54,303 nt of DNA from Caryophanon sp. (GCA_018384745.1 JAHAYH010000007.1:1-54303), one strand, 5' to 3'. Shown: positions 43,804-51,865, counted from the first letter of the stretch. Notes: generated by a model from the sequence alone, not told the origin. A program made the numbers and translations.

Positions 43804-44433
43804 ATGGTCAACTTAAACAAAATTGAGTTAACGAAAAAAGGGCAGTCGATTAATTTAACGAAAAACGCACAGTCACTTGGGGAAATTCATATTAATTTAA
43901 ATTGGAATCAGCAAAGCGCACCGCAAAAGAAAGGCTTCTTTTCATCGCTGCTCGGCGGTGGTGGCTCTTCAAACGTCGACTTAGATTTAGGCTGTTTATT
44001 TGAGTTTACAGATGGGCAAAAAGGTTGTGTGCAAGCGCTCGGTAATGCGTTTGGTAGCTTTGACACACCGCCGTACGTCATGCTCGATGGCGATGACCGA
44101 ACAGGTGCGGTGACAACGGGTGAAAACTTACGCATAAACGGCGCCAAAATTGCCGACATTCAGCGCGTGCTCGTCTATGCATTTATCTATGAAGGCGCGG
44201 CCAATTGGTCGGAAGCAGACGGTGTTGTAACGTTGAAATATCCAGGTGGAGCGGACATTGAAGTACGTTTAGATGAACATCGTAACGGTAAAATTATGTG
44301 CGCGATTGCGATGATTGAAAACGTCAATAACGAAACGTTCCGTGTAGAGCGTCTTGTCGAGTACTTTGATGGGCATCAGCAAATGGACCGTGCCTACAAC
44401 TGGGGCATGCGCTGGACAGCAGGATCGAAATAA
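43804..44433 (+). CDS. TerD-superfamily protein, TerA-like
   Basis: A 209-residue divergent TerD-fold protein. LTKKGQSINLTKNAQSLGEIHINLNW at the start mirrors the TerD opening. A glycine-rich insert (GFFSSLLGGGGSSN) precedes VDLDLGCLFEFTDGQKG, and YVMLDGDDRTGAVTTGENLRING carries the calcium-site aspartates. This layout is that of Bacillales TerA-type proteins that close Ter operons. ATG 43804 is preferred over GTG 43795 for ribosome-site spacing (AAGGGG). Last gene of the cluster. Confidence 0.82.
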   Translation: MVNLNKIELTKKGQSINLTKNAQSLGEIHINLNWNQQSAPQKKGFFSSLLGGGGSSNVDLDLGCLFEFTDGQKGCVQALGNAFGSFDTPPYVMLDGDDRTGAVTTGENLRINGAKIADIQRVLVYAFIYEGAANWSEADGVVTLKYPGGADIEVRLDEHRNGKIMCAIAMIENVNNETFRVERLVEYFDGHQQMDRAYNWGMRWTAGSK

Positions 44434-44449
44434 ATCAAAACAGCGTAGG

Positions 44450-44650
44450 ACAGAAGTGATTTTTTGATGTTCAGTGGAGGCAGTTCGTCGTAAAAATGTG
44501 AAGACATCGCATGTGAAGCGACGACTCCTAGGGGGAAAGAACGCCTCGAGAGACTTGCGATCGCAACGCTCGAGCAAGGCGATGAACGCCACAACCGTGT
44601 TTGCTTCCTTCTCGAAAGGATTGCGTCTGAAAAACGAAGCGTTGTCAAAT
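44450..44650. repeat. Structured intergenic element, possible dispersed repeat
   Basis: A 200-base stretch after the ter cluster, richer in G+C than its flanks. It contains a palindrome at 44543-44580 (GCC, CTCGAG, TTGCGATCGCAA, CTCGAG, GGC) and an outer AGTTCGTCG/CGACGACT pairing. GAAGCGACGACTCC and a GAAAG-N-GTCTGAAA-type end resemble the roughly 120-base dispersed elements seen between genes in many Bacillaceae, from memory. Only one copy lies in the window, so the repeat nature is inferred. Confidence 0.35.
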
Positions 44651-44660
44651 AATCAAAAAA

Positions 44661-44700
44661 CGTGATCGGAAACATAACATTTTCCGATCACGCTTTATTT
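44661..44700. terminator. Bidirectional terminator near the YjiH gene
   Basis: A perfect 12-bp stem, CGTGATCGGAAA (44661-44672) with TTTCCGATCACG (44681-44692), flanked by A6 and a T-rich tail, between convergent units. Confidence 0.88.
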
Positions 44701-44732
44701 TGTCTCGAACTTTTTTAATGCCAAGCGATTGC

Positions 44733-46085
44733 TTAGAAAATAAGATGTGCAATCCCTGCGATAATTGGTAGTGAAATAATTGTACGTAATAAGAAAATTA
44801 CGACTAAATCTTTAAAGTTAATTGGTAGCTTCGTGCCTAAAATTAATCCACCAATCTCAGACATGTAAATTAATTGTGTAACCGATACAGTCGCGATCAC
44901 AAAGCGTGTCATTTCTGACTCAATGCCTGCTGATAAAATCGCTGGTAATAACATATCCGCAAAGCCGACAACCATCGTTTGGCCTGCCGCTGCTGCTTCC
45001 GGTACATTTAAAAATGCTAAATAGTATTCAAATGGTGTTCCTAAAATTTTAAAGACGCTCGTATACTCTGCTAGCACTAACGCAACGGTACCAAATGCCA
45101 TTACGACTGGTGCAACCGCAAACCACATATCTAACACGTTTTTAAAGCCATTGACAACAAGCTTGCCTAAGTTGCGGTTTTGATCCGCTTTTTGAATGGC
45201 GTTGTCAATTCCGTATGATAAAACGGTATGACCAGCTGGTAAATCTTCACGTGAATAATCAACCGCGTTCCCGTTAATGTATGTGTTTTCTTTATTACCA
45301 AGTGGATAAATGCGCGGCATAATAAGCGCCAGCACTAAACCACATAGCACGATTGTGCCGTAATATTGTGGGAAGTATTGAGATAAGCCGACTTCCTCTA
45401 AAATGACGATACTAAATGTGATCGATACAACTGAGAACGTCGTTGCAATAATCGCCGCTTCACGTTTAGTATAGTTGCCTTCTTCGTATTGTTTGTTCGT
45501 TAATAACACACCAATTGTGCCATCACCAACCCAAGAAGCTAATGCATCGATCGACGCGCGCCCTGGAATTTTAAACAGTGGACGAACCACTTTTACAAGT
45601 AATGAACCGAAAAATTCTAATAAACCAAAGTCCGTTAAAAACGGTAAAATGATGCCGGCAAATAAGAAAATGACGAATAAATATGTCGCTAATCCGCCAC
45701 CGCCAGCGAATAATAAACCACCTGTGTTTTCGCTTGTGATTGCTTCAGGACCAAACCCGAAGTACACCATTGCTGCAAAAACAGCTGCTAAGACACGCGT
45801 AATTGTCCAAAACCAATTGACGCGGAATAATTGATCGCTAAACGTGCGCTGTGCAGGTTCTTTTGTGAATAACTTAATGATGGAGCCAAGCGCTGCAACG
45901 ATGAAAATAAATAATGCAAATGGTTCAATGACATCGATGACAATGCCGTCTAGCCAGTTTGCTAATACCGCAATTGGTACTTTCCATCCGTCTTCTAATT
46001 TAATCGGTGTCATAAATAAAAACGCACCGATAATCGAAGGGATAATAAAGTATAGCCAACTGCTCATGCTATAACTTTTCTTCAT
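44733..46085 (-). CDS. YjiH family transporter (nucleoside-recognition/Gate domains)
   Basis: A 450-residue integral membrane protein with ten or more helices and two Gate-type segments (LASWVGDGTIGVLLTNKQYEEGNYTKREAAIIA near 190-220; GFADMLLPAILSAGIESEMTRF near 375-395). This is the YjiH family, related to nucleoside transporters and SpmA/B. The start is at 46085, since the frame upstream would use ATG 46100 inside the GAGGTT ribosome site. Substrate unknown, but an ARG box just upstream suggests control by arginine, so a basic amino acid or peptide-derived substrate is worth considering. Single gene. Confidence 0.82.
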   Translation of the reverse strand: MKKSYSMSSWLYFIIPSIIGAFLFMTPIKLEDGWKVPIAVLANWLDGIVIDVIEPFALFIFIVAALGSIIKLFTKEPAQRTFSDQLFRVNWFWTITRVLAAVFAAMVYFGFGPEAITSENTGGLLFAGGGGLATYLFVIFLFAGIILPFLTDFGLLEFFGSLLVKVVRPLFKIPGRASIDALASWVGDGTIGVLLTNKQYEEGNYTKREAAIIATTFSVVSITFSIVILEEVGLSQYFPQYYGTIVLCGLVLALIMPRIYPLGNKENTYINGNAVDYSREDLPAGHTVLSYGIDNAIQKADQNRNLGKLVVNGFKNVLDMWFAVAPVVMAFGTVALVLAEYTSVFKILGTPFEYYLAFLNVPEAAAAGQTMVVGFADMLLPAILSAGIESEMTRFVIATVSVTQLIYMSEIGGLILGTKLPINFKDLVVIFLLRTIISLPIIAGIAHLIF

Positions 46086-46112
46086 GTATAATAACCTCAT
46101 TTATCGTATTGT

Positions 46113-46126
46113 TGAATATTTATTCA
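46113..46126. promoter_or_regulatory. ARG box (ArgR/AhrC operator) upstream of the YjiH gene
   Basis: The palindrome TGAAT-ATTT-ATTCA fits the ARG-box consensus TGAATWWWWATTCA at every position. Its near edge is 28 bases upstream of the YjiH start. A half-site TGAAT lies at 46139-46143. Confidence 0.6.
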
Positions 46127-46335
46127 TAATAACTATTTTGAATACAATTGTCCATTACTTTGAAAGAATACAGTTTTTTCAGTTTATTTAAACGTTTATA
46201 CAGCGTTATGTCGTCGTCGTTGTTGCGTGCTTTTACATGATTCACGATGCATCTATGTTTTATTGCTTTCTTTTATACATTTTGCATACATGTGATATTG
46301 CATAAAAATTCTTTTATATACATTTGTGTGCAATG

Positions 46336-46370
46336 AAAAATAAGCTAATAAAAAGTATTAGCTTATTTTT
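46336..46370. terminator. Terminator downstream of bshB2
   Basis: A perfect 15-bp A/T-rich stem, with arms of AAAAATAAGCTAATA and its complement (46356-46370), immediately after bshB2 on the reverse strand. Confidence 0.85.
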
Positions 46371-46399
46371 GTATGCAATTATGCATGTGTTTATGCAGT

Positions 46400-47068
46400 T
46401 TAATGTTTAATTACGTAAAACGCTTCTGATGTTAACCAGTTGTTTGATAATTCATCGGCACTTTCTTCGCGCTTTTCGCTTTCGGCAATCATCCACGCCG
46501 TTTGTGATGCATGTGCTTGAAGTGCTGCAAGCTTATCCATTTTCACATCTGAAATGTCGACAACAACTTCTGGGTTGCCCATCTTTTCAACCGTATCATT
46601 CGCAAAGCCTACCGCTAAAATCGTCGGACGTGTTTCCTCTGGCATGCGACGAACCGCTTCGACAACGGCACGTGCTGTTGCCTCGTGGTCAGGGTGCACC
46701 GAGAAGCCTGGTAAAAACGTGATCATGAGTGATGGGTTTAACTCATCGATTAAATCCGCTACCAACTTCACCATTTTTTCATCATCTTCAAATTCAATCG
46801 TTTTATCGCGTAAGCCCATCATGCGTAAATCTTGAATGCCCATTGCCTCCGCTGCTTGTTGTAGCTCTTTGCGGCGAATTTCTGGCAATGATTCGCGCGT
46901 CGCAAACGGTGGGTTGCCTAAATTACGACCCATTTCCCCAAGCGTTAAGCAAGCGTATGTAACGGGAATGTTGCGCTTTGTCATTTGGCGGATCACACCT
47001 GCGCATGAAAATGCCTCATCATCTGGGTGAGGGAACACAACGAGTACTTGACGTTCATCTGTAAACAT
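46400..47068 (-). CDS. bshB2: Bacillithiol biosynthesis deacetylase BshB2
   Basis: A 222-residue LmbE-family zinc deacetylase that removes acetate from GlcNAc-malate in bacillithiol synthesis. The metal site is PHPDDE (13-18; His14, Asp17) plus HPDHE (125-129, His128). TLGEMGRNLGNPPFATRESLPEIRRKEL is the BshB2-type substrate segment. Bacillithiol is the main low-molecular-weight thiol of Bacillales, relevant to the peroxidase and OhrR genes here. It is preceded by yojF 12 bases away, the same pair as B. subtilis yojF-yojG. Confidence 0.92.
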   Translation of the reverse strand: MFTDERQVLVVFPHPDDEAFSCAGVIRQMTKRNIPVTYACLTLGEMGRNLGNPPFATRESLPEIRRKELQQAAEAMGIQDLRMMGLRDKTIEFEDDEKMVKLVADLIDELNPSLMITFLPGFSVHPDHEATARAVVEAVRRMPEETRPTILAVGFANDTVEKMGNPEVVVDISDVKMDKLAALQAHASQTAWMIAESEKREESADELSNNWLTSEAFYVIKH

Positions 47069-47080
47069 AACGTGACCTCC

Positions 47081-47431
47081 TTAATAAGCAAACGGCTGTT
47101 CACTAATTTGTAGTGCGACCGCAAGCTTCCCTTCATAGTCTAAGCCCGCCATTAATAAGCGGCCGAGTTCATCGACTTCATAATGTGTAATACCTTGAGC
47201 GTATACCCAGCCATGTTCTAACTTTAAGCCGACGCGGTGTGGTTTATCGCTCACCACTTTTCCTAGTTCATAGCGCAGTTTAACGTTACGAATAAACGCG
47301 CCTGCATTAAATACCGCTTCGTTAAAGTGTGCGGCATATGCACCGTTTGTTGTTTCTAAATGAATGAATACGTCTTTGTTAGCAAAGCGATCAATTAATT
47401 GTTGTAAATGCTCTTTGTTTACTACTTCCAT
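47081..47431 (-). CDS. yojF: YojF family protein (DUF1806)
   Basis: A 116-residue soluble protein of the YojF family. HLQQLIDRFANKDVFIHLETTNGAYA at the start and ITHYEVDELGRLLMAGLDYEGKLAVALQISEQPF at the end are typical. Function unknown, but the family is nearly always next to bshB2, so an accessory role in bacillithiol metabolism is inferred. The start at 47431 follows GGGAGAG; the longer in-frame extension is not supported. Confidence 0.85.
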   Translation of the reverse strand: MEVVNKEHLQQLIDRFANKDVFIHLETTNGAYAAHFNEAVFNAGAFIRNVKLRYELGKVVSDKPHRVGLKLEHGWVYAQGITHYEVDELGRLLMAGLDYEGKLAVALQISEQPFAY

Positions 47432-47514
47432 AAAAAAAACTCTCCCTTCGAGCAACTCTTCTTCTATTATAGCAAAGTGCGTTTCAGACACACTATGAAG
47501 AAGCAACAAAAAAA

Positions 47515-47538
47515 TGAGCTAGCGTAATGACTAGCTCA
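47515..47538 (-). terminator. Terminator downstream of pdxK
   Basis: TGAGCTAG (47515-47522) pairs with CTAGCTCA (47531-47538); on the reverse strand T7 follows. Confidence 0.88.
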
Positions 47539-47546
47539 AGATGTTC

Positions 47547-48392
47547 TTATAGTGTGACTGCATCTAATTTTGTGATCGTTACAGCAGGTGCGTCAAAGCG
47601 ATTGCGTGCACCGTGCATAACAGGACCGACGAAATCATTTAATGCCCAGCCGTGCTGAATGGCAGCTGCGACGAATTCTTTTGCTTCAAACACCGCATCG
47701 TTAATGGAATGGCCGTTTGCTAAGTTTGCTGTAATCGCAGCGGCGAACGTACAGCCAGCACCGTGGTTCCATACCGTATCGAACTTTTCTGTTTCAAGTA
47801 AGTAAAAGTCTTGTCCGTTATAGAATACATCGACTGCTTTATCGTGCTGCAATTTTTTACCGCCTTTTACAACGACCGCTTTTGCACCACGTGCGACGAT
47901 TTCTTTTGCGACTGCTTTTACTTCGTCCACCGTTTTTGGTGTTGGCATTTGTGCGAGTTGACCTGCTTCAAAAAGGTTCGGTGTTGTTACCGTTGCGTAC
48001 GGCAGTAAATGTTTAATCATCGCGGCAGTGTTGCCAGGGTTTAACACTTCATCATCACCTTTACATACCATAACCGGATCGATAACAACGTACTTTGTGC
48101 CAGCGCGTTGAATAGCGTCACTTGCGATTTCAATAATTTCCTCCGACGCAAGCATCCCTGTTTTAATGGCATCAACACCTGTTGAAATGGCCGTATCGAT
48201 TTGTGCTTTTAATAAATCTGTCGGAAGCGGTGTTACTTTATGAGACCACGTTTGTGGATCCATCGTTACGACGACCGTTAAAGCGACCATACCGTATGTG
48301 CCGTGCTCTTGGAATGTTTTTAAATCTGCCTGCATGCCAGCGCCACCTGATGTATCAGAGCCAGCGATTGTTAACGTCTTATGCAATGTCAT
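47547..48392 (-). CDS. pdxK: Pyridoxine/pyridoxal kinase (ThiD-like PdxK)
   Basis: A 281-residue ribokinase-fold kinase. AGSDTSGGAGMQADLKTF (10-27) binds substrate, DPVMVCKGDDEVL holds the mid-chain motif, and TVWNHGAGCTFAAAI contains the anion hole and the catalytic-site cysteine of the PdxK/ThiD clade. Bacillus ThiD-like PdxK (YwdB) phosphorylates pyridoxal, pyridoxine and HMP. The gene lies beside ung and ywdI/ywdK as in the ywd region of B. subtilis, which favours PdxK over ThiD; no thiamine genes are near. Confidence 0.85.
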   Translation of the reverse strand: MTLHKTLTIAGSDTSGGAGMQADLKTFQEHGTYGMVALTVVVTMDPQTWSHKVTPLPTDLLKAQIDTAISTGVDAIKTGMLASEEIIEIASDAIQRAGTKYVVIDPVMVCKGDDEVLNPGNTAAMIKHLLPYATVTTPNLFEAGQLAQMPTPKTVDEVKAVAKEIVARGAKAVVVKGGKKLQHDKAVDVFYNGQDFYLLETEKFDTVWNHGAGCTFAAAITANLANGHSINDAVFEAKEFVAAAIQHGWALNDFVGPVMHGARNRFDAPAVTITKLDAVTL

Positions 48393-48515
48393 TGAAAACC
48401 CTTCTTTCCTTCAAGTACAATAGTAAGTAAGCTTAGTATAAAAGAAAATTGACTGTATAAAAATAGTCAGAAAACGTGATTTTAATAAGGTCAGTTTAAA
48501 TTGAGGAGCATACAG

Positions 48516-49193
48516 ATGAAGCAAATTTTTCAAAATGATTGGCAAGACGTACTCGGCGATGAATTTCAAAAGCCGTATTATTTACAGTTACGCGCATTTT
48601 TAAAAGAGCAATACGAAACAGCGACCGTTTATCCAAATATGCATGATTTATGGAGTGCATTTCATGCGACGAGCTACCGCGATGTAAAAGTTGTCATTTT
48701 AGGGCAGGACCCGTATCATGGACCAAATCAAGCGCACGGCATGAGCTTCTCTGTGTTGCCAGGGGTGCCACAGCCGCCAAGCTTACGTAATATGTTGCAG
48801 GAGCTGCAAGCAGATATTGGCTGTCCTGTGCCAAATCACGGCTACTTAATGCACTGGGCACAGCAAGGCGTCCTATTATTAAATACGGTGTTAACGGTAC
48901 GTCAAGGGGAAGCGCATTCACATAAAGATCGCGGCTGGGAGCAGTTTACGAACACCGTCATTGAAAAGTTAAATGCTCGTGATGAGCCGGTAATTTTCGT
49001 CTTATGGGGACGCCCTGCGCAGCAAAAACAAGCGCTCATTGATCCGTCCAAGCATGCGATATTAACGGCACCACATCCGAGCCCACTTAGTGCACATCGC
49101 GGCTTTTTTGGCAGTAAACCATATTCAAACATTAATGCACTGCTTACAAAACGCGGTGAACAACCGATTGATTGGTGTTTACCAAACATGTAG
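48516..49193 (+). CDS. ung: Uracil-DNA glycosylase
   Basis: A 225-residue family 1 UDG that excises uracil from DNA. The water-activating loop [13 protein letters not shown] begins at 63 with catalytic Asp65, and the minor-groove intercalation loop [13 protein letters not shown] begins at His187. Start ATG 48516 has GAGGAG upstream; the track of open frame back to TTG 48501 would remove the ribosome site. It begins a short run: ung, the four-cysteine protein, ywdI, ywdK. Confidence 0.95.
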   Translation: MKQIFQNDWQDVLGDEFQKPYYLQLRAFLKEQYETATVYPNMHDLWSAFHATSYRDVKVVILGQDPYHGPNQAHGMSFSVLPGVPQPPSLRNMLQELQADIGCPVPNHGYLMHWAQQGVLLLNTVLTVRQGEAHSHKDRGWEQFTNTVIEKLNARDEPVIFVLWGRPAQQKQALIDPSKHAILTAPHPSPLSAHRGFFGSKPYSNINALLTKRGEQPIDWCLPNM

Positions 49194-49250
49194 CGACCGC
49201 GCTTTTCACGCTGTGGAAAACGTGTTACATTTTAAAGGAAAGAAGGCGTT

Positions 49251-49427
49251 ATGATGAAAGTCGATTGTTTTAAATGCGCCCATTTGAAAATTACGTGGGA
49301 GCAAGCACATCCGAGAGCTTGTACAGCACATGGCTTTAAAACGAAACAGTTACCATCTGTCGTTGTGAAAAAATCGTCAGGCATGGACTGCTTATATTTC
49401 ACACCGAAACGAGGGAATGCGACATGA
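49251..49427 (+). CDS. Small four-cysteine protein between ung and ywdI
   Basis: A 58-codon gene (or 57 from ATG 49254) with AAGAAGG upstream. It encodes a compact protein with CFKC at 6-9 and single cysteines near 24 and 50, a pattern fitting one zinc site. HPRACTAHGFKTKQLPS resembles small ung-linked proteins I remember from other Bacillales, whose function is unknown. Its TGA overlaps the ywdI ATG by 4 bases, and it lies 57 bases after ung. Conserved linkage suggests a DNA-repair or metal-related role, which is inference only. Confidence 0.75.
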   Translation: MMKVDCFKCAHLKITWEQAHPRACTAHGFKTKQLPSVVVKKSSGMDCLYFTPKRGNAT

Positions 49428-49696
49428 TTTCAAAGGAAGCGTTATTACAAGCGCTCGCGCAGCAACTGCAACAAGCACAAACAGGTGATGTACAAACAAC
49501 GCGCGAAGCGTTAAGTGCGATGCGCGCATTGTGTGACGTAGCATTAGCCACAAATACAGCGACATCTGTTTCACAAACTACTTCATACGTTTCACCACCG
49601 ATGTCGTCACCGCCTGTTCAATCTGTGTCATCGTTACAGACGACAAAGCGCGTGGAAGAAGACGGTGCAAATGGCGATTCAATTTTTGATTTTTAG
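49424..49696 (+). CDS. ywdI: YwdI family protein (DUF5327)
   Basis: A 90-residue protein. The first 45 residues are an amphipathic helix-rich segment (KEALLQALAQQLQQAQTGDVQTTREALSAMRALCDVAL); the rest is a low-complexity Ser/Thr/Pro linker ending in the acidic DSIFDF. YwdI proteins always sit near ung and ywdK; function unknown. Translationally coupled to the preceding small gene by a 4-base overlap. Confidence 0.8.
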   Translation: MISKEALLQALAQQLQQAQTGDVQTTREALSAMRALCDVALATNTATSVSQTTSYVSPPMSSPPVQSVSSLQTTKRVEEDGANGDSIFDF

Positions 49697-49710
49697 GAAG
49701 GACGTTTAAC

Positions 49711-50085
49711 ATGAAAAAGGCAATTATTGCTGGTGCGATTCACGGATTTTTAGCGGTTGCACTTGGCGCATTCGGGGCACATGCGCTCGAAGACATTTTA
49801 GATGATTACTCCGCAGGCATTTGGGATACCGCGATTCAATATCAAATGTTCCATGCAGTAGGGTTAATTTTAATTGGCATTTTAATGCGCGTATTAGGCG
49901 AGTCGAAACAATTAGTGTGGGCAAGTCGACTAATGCACGCAGGAATTTACTTCTTTGCAGGTAGTTTACTCGTACTTGCATTAACAGGCATTGGTGTACT
50001 TGGTGCCATCACACCAATCGGCGGCGTGCTATTTTTAGCAGGCTGGGCACTGATCGTCGTAGCAACAGTCAAATCATCAACATAA
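49711..50085 (+). CDS. ywdK: DUF423 membrane protein YwdK
   Basis: A 124-residue protein with four hydrophobic helices. GAFGAHALEDIL (20-31) and YQMFHAVGLILIGIL are the DUF423 signatures, and PIGGVLFLAGWALI closes the last helix. Function unknown, conserved in many bacteria. 14 bases after ywdI, with its own ribosome site AGGAAGG. Confidence 0.88.
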   Translation: MKKAIIAGAIHGFLAVALGAFGAHALEDILDDYSAGIWDTAIQYQMFHAVGLILIGILMRVLGESKQLVWASRLMHAGIYFFAGSLLVLALTGIGVLGAITPIGGVLFLAGWALIVVATVKSST

Positions 50086-50090
50086 TAAAC

Positions 50091-50121
50091 AGTGCGTTCA
50101 CATTGGTGGCGCACTTTTTTG
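50091..50121 (+). terminator. Terminator after ywdK
   Basis: AGTGCG (50091-50096) pairs with CGCACT (50110-50115), followed by T5. Confidence 0.75.
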
Positions 50122-50140
50122 TTAAAAAGGGGAGATTTCT

Positions 50141-51319
50141 ATGTTAGAACAATTACTGGAACAGCAATTTGACGAAATGGTGGCCATTCGCCGTCACTTA
50201 CATATGTATCCAGAGTTATCGTTTTATGAAGTTCAAACACCTGCGTACATTGCGAACTATCACCGAAAGCTCGGATTAGATGTACGTGAGCATGTTGGGG
50301 GACGCGGCGTTGTCGCAACGCTTCGGGGCAGTAAGCCGGGAAAAACAGTCGCCATTCGTGCAGATTTTGATGCCTTGCCGATTCAAGAGGAGACAGACGT
50401 ACCGTACAAGTCGAAACATGATGGGGTGATGCATGCTTGTGGACATGACGGGCATACCGCGATTGCGCTCGGCTTAGCCGCAGCACTTGTACAGCTGAAA
50501 GACGAATTGTGCGGCAACGTCGTCTTCATTCACCAGTTTGCGGAAGAAATCGCACCAGGTGGGGCAAAACCGATGATTGAAGACGGCTGCTTAGATGGAG
50601 TCGATGTCATTTATGGCACGCATTTATGGGCACCGATGCCACTTGGACAAATTCAAGTGCGAGAAGGCGCCATTATGGCCGCAGCAGATGCGGTATATAT
50701 CGACATTCAAGGGCGTGGTGGTCATGGCGCAGAGCCGCATGCGACAGTTGATGCTGTGCTGACAGGTTCACAGTTTGTAACAGCTGCACAATCGATTGTG
50801 TCACGTAAAGTAGATCCATTAAAACCAGCCGTTTATTCAATCGGTCACTTTGAAGCGATCAATTCGTTTAACGTCATTGCAGACCGCGTGCATTTAAAAG
50901 GAACGGTACGTACGTTTGATGCGGACGTGCGTGACATCATGGAGCGTGAAATTGAAGCGACGTTAAAAGCGGTATGTGATGCAGCAGGTGCGACATATGT
51001 GTATCGCTATGAACGTGGGTATCCAGCCGTGATCAACGATGCAAATGAAACGGCATTTATCGCAAACATCGCGAAAAAATATGCCGACGTTCATGTGACA
51101 TCACCGATGATGATTGGCGAAGATTTTGCATATTACATGCAGCATGTACCAGGGACATTTTTCTTCACCGGTGCAAAGTCACCAGAAGCAGACGTGGTGT
51201 ATCCACATCATCACGCGCGCTTTAACTTTGACGAACGCGCGATGCTTATTGCCGCGAAGACGTTAGGTGACGCGACGCTGACGTATTTACATGTTTCACG
51301 TGAAAAGGGCGATGCTTAG
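50141..51319 (+). CDS. M20 family amidohydrolase (peptidase M20D)
   Basis: A 392-residue metal-dependent amidohydrolase. The metal ligands are Cys100 and His102 in MHACGHDGHTA, Glu135-Glu136 in HQFAEEIAPGG, and His in YPHHHARFNFDE near the C terminus. The dimerisation (lid) domain spans about 180-300, starting with GRGGHGAEPHATVDAV. The family includes hippurate, N-acetylcysteine and N-acetyl-diaminopimelate hydrolases; the substrate is not resolvable here. AAAGGGG precedes the start. Single gene. Confidence 0.85.
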   Translation: MLEQLLEQQFDEMVAIRRHLHMYPELSFYEVQTPAYIANYHRKLGLDVREHVGGRGVVATLRGSKPGKTVAIRADFDALPIQEETDVPYKSKHDGVMHACGHDGHTAIALGLAAALVQLKDELCGNVVFIHQFAEEIAPGGAKPMIEDGCLDGVDVIYGTHLWAPMPLGQIQVREGAIMAAADAVYIDIQGRGGHGAEPHATVDAVLTGSQFVTAAQSIVSRKVDPLKPAVYSIGHFEAINSFNVIADRVHLKGTVRTFDADVRDIMEREIEATLKAVCDAAGATYVYRYERGYPAVINDANETAFIANIAKKYADVHVTSPMMIGEDFAYYMQHVPGTFFFTGAKSPEADVVYPHHHARFNFDERAMLIAAKTLGDATLTYLHVSREKGDA

Positions 51320-51471
51320 TTTTGCACGAAAATAATGTGACGACGAACTAATTTTTGCGCTCACGCACGAAACTGCATTTGTATGTATATTCGGCAACAT
51401 AAAGGAATAGAAATGATACTGTGAAATAGTTTATTGTAGTACGAGAATGTTGAAAAAGGAGCACTCGTACG

Positions 51472-51669
51472 ATGAACAATTTAGCAATTTTAGTGAGTAT
51501 TTTTATGAGCGCGGGCTTATCATATATTATTAGTGACTACTACAATATGGCACCACCGATTTACTTATTTATCGTGCTCATTGCACTGGCGTTATTTATT
51601 CAAGCGCTCATTTTTGTGTTAACGTATAACGATATTGATGACGAAGAAGTGGAACAACTAAAGCGGTAG
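51472..51669 (+). CDS. Small two-span membrane protein
   Basis: A 65-residue protein with two transmembrane helices (residues about 4-20 and 30-52) separated by SDYYNMAPP and ending in an acidic tail, NDIDDEEVEQLKR. AAAGGAGC precedes the ATG and a strong terminator follows, so it is a genuine gene. No family recognised. Confidence 0.6.
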   Translation: MNNLAILVSIFMSAGLSYIISDYYNMAPPIYLFIVLIALALFIQALIFVLTYNDIDDEEVEQLKR

Positions 51670-51680
51670 CGATCATTATA

Positions 51681-51716
51681 AAAACGACGGGCATACATGT
51701 ACCCGTCGTTTTTATT
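51681..51716. terminator. Bidirectional terminator
   Basis: AAAACGACGGG (51681-51691) pairs with CCCGTCGTTTT (51702-51712), with A/T flanks on both sides. Confidence 0.9.
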
Positions 51717-51795
51717 GTTGCTGCGCTTGAGCTGCTTGCATGAGCGAGGTCGTTTTTCGTTGATGTGGCTGTGCAGGCAAGTTGCGGAGTGTCAC
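51712..51795 (-). CDS. Candidate 27-residue peptide downstream of hemQ
   Basis: A GTG-started frame on the reverse strand, preceded by AAGAAGGTG, encoding a basic then glutamine/alanine-rich peptide (TLRNLPAQPHQRKT, ending AQAQQQ). It sits between the hemQ terminator and a second terminator that directly follows its stop. Spacing and ribosome site look real, but a frame this short can arise by chance; no homologue comes to mind. Confidence 0.3.
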   Translation of the reverse strand: MTLRNLPAQPHQRKTTSLMQAAQAQQQ

Positions 51796-51828
51796 ACGTT
51801 ACACCTTCTTTCCTACCTATATAAAGAG

Positions 51829-51862
51829 AAAAACGTACAGCGTCTATAGCTGTACGTTTTGT
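51829..51862 (-). terminator. Terminator downstream of hemQ
   Basis: AAAACGTACAG and CTGTACGTTTT arms (51831-51841 and 51850-51860) around a short loop, with T5 on the reverse strand. Confidence 0.88.
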
Positions 51863-51865
51863 TGT

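Larger units (their letters stand above)
46086..46399. other. Intergenic region between the YjiH gene and bshB2
   Basis: A 314-base AT-rich spacer. It contains the ARG box (46113-46126), presumably the YjiH promoter on the reverse strand, several copies of TATGCA/TGCATA between 46280 and 46400, and the bshB2 terminator. No gene or RNA recognised. Confidence 0.5.

Noticed and set aside
36584-44433. Phage or defence island interpretation of the ter cluster
   Set aside because: Composition and gene order match the chromosomal yceC-F arrangement; no integrase, phage or toxin genes flank it.
44269-44675. Reverse-strand open frames of about 93-107 codons over the end of the TerA-like gene and the following spacer
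   Set aside because: They overlap a well-supported gene antisense, lack ribosome sites and have no recognisable domain.
46280-46400. CRISPR-like or tandem repeats from several TATGCA/TGCATA copies
   Set aside because: Copies are 6 bases long and irregularly spaced; no repeat-spacer structure.
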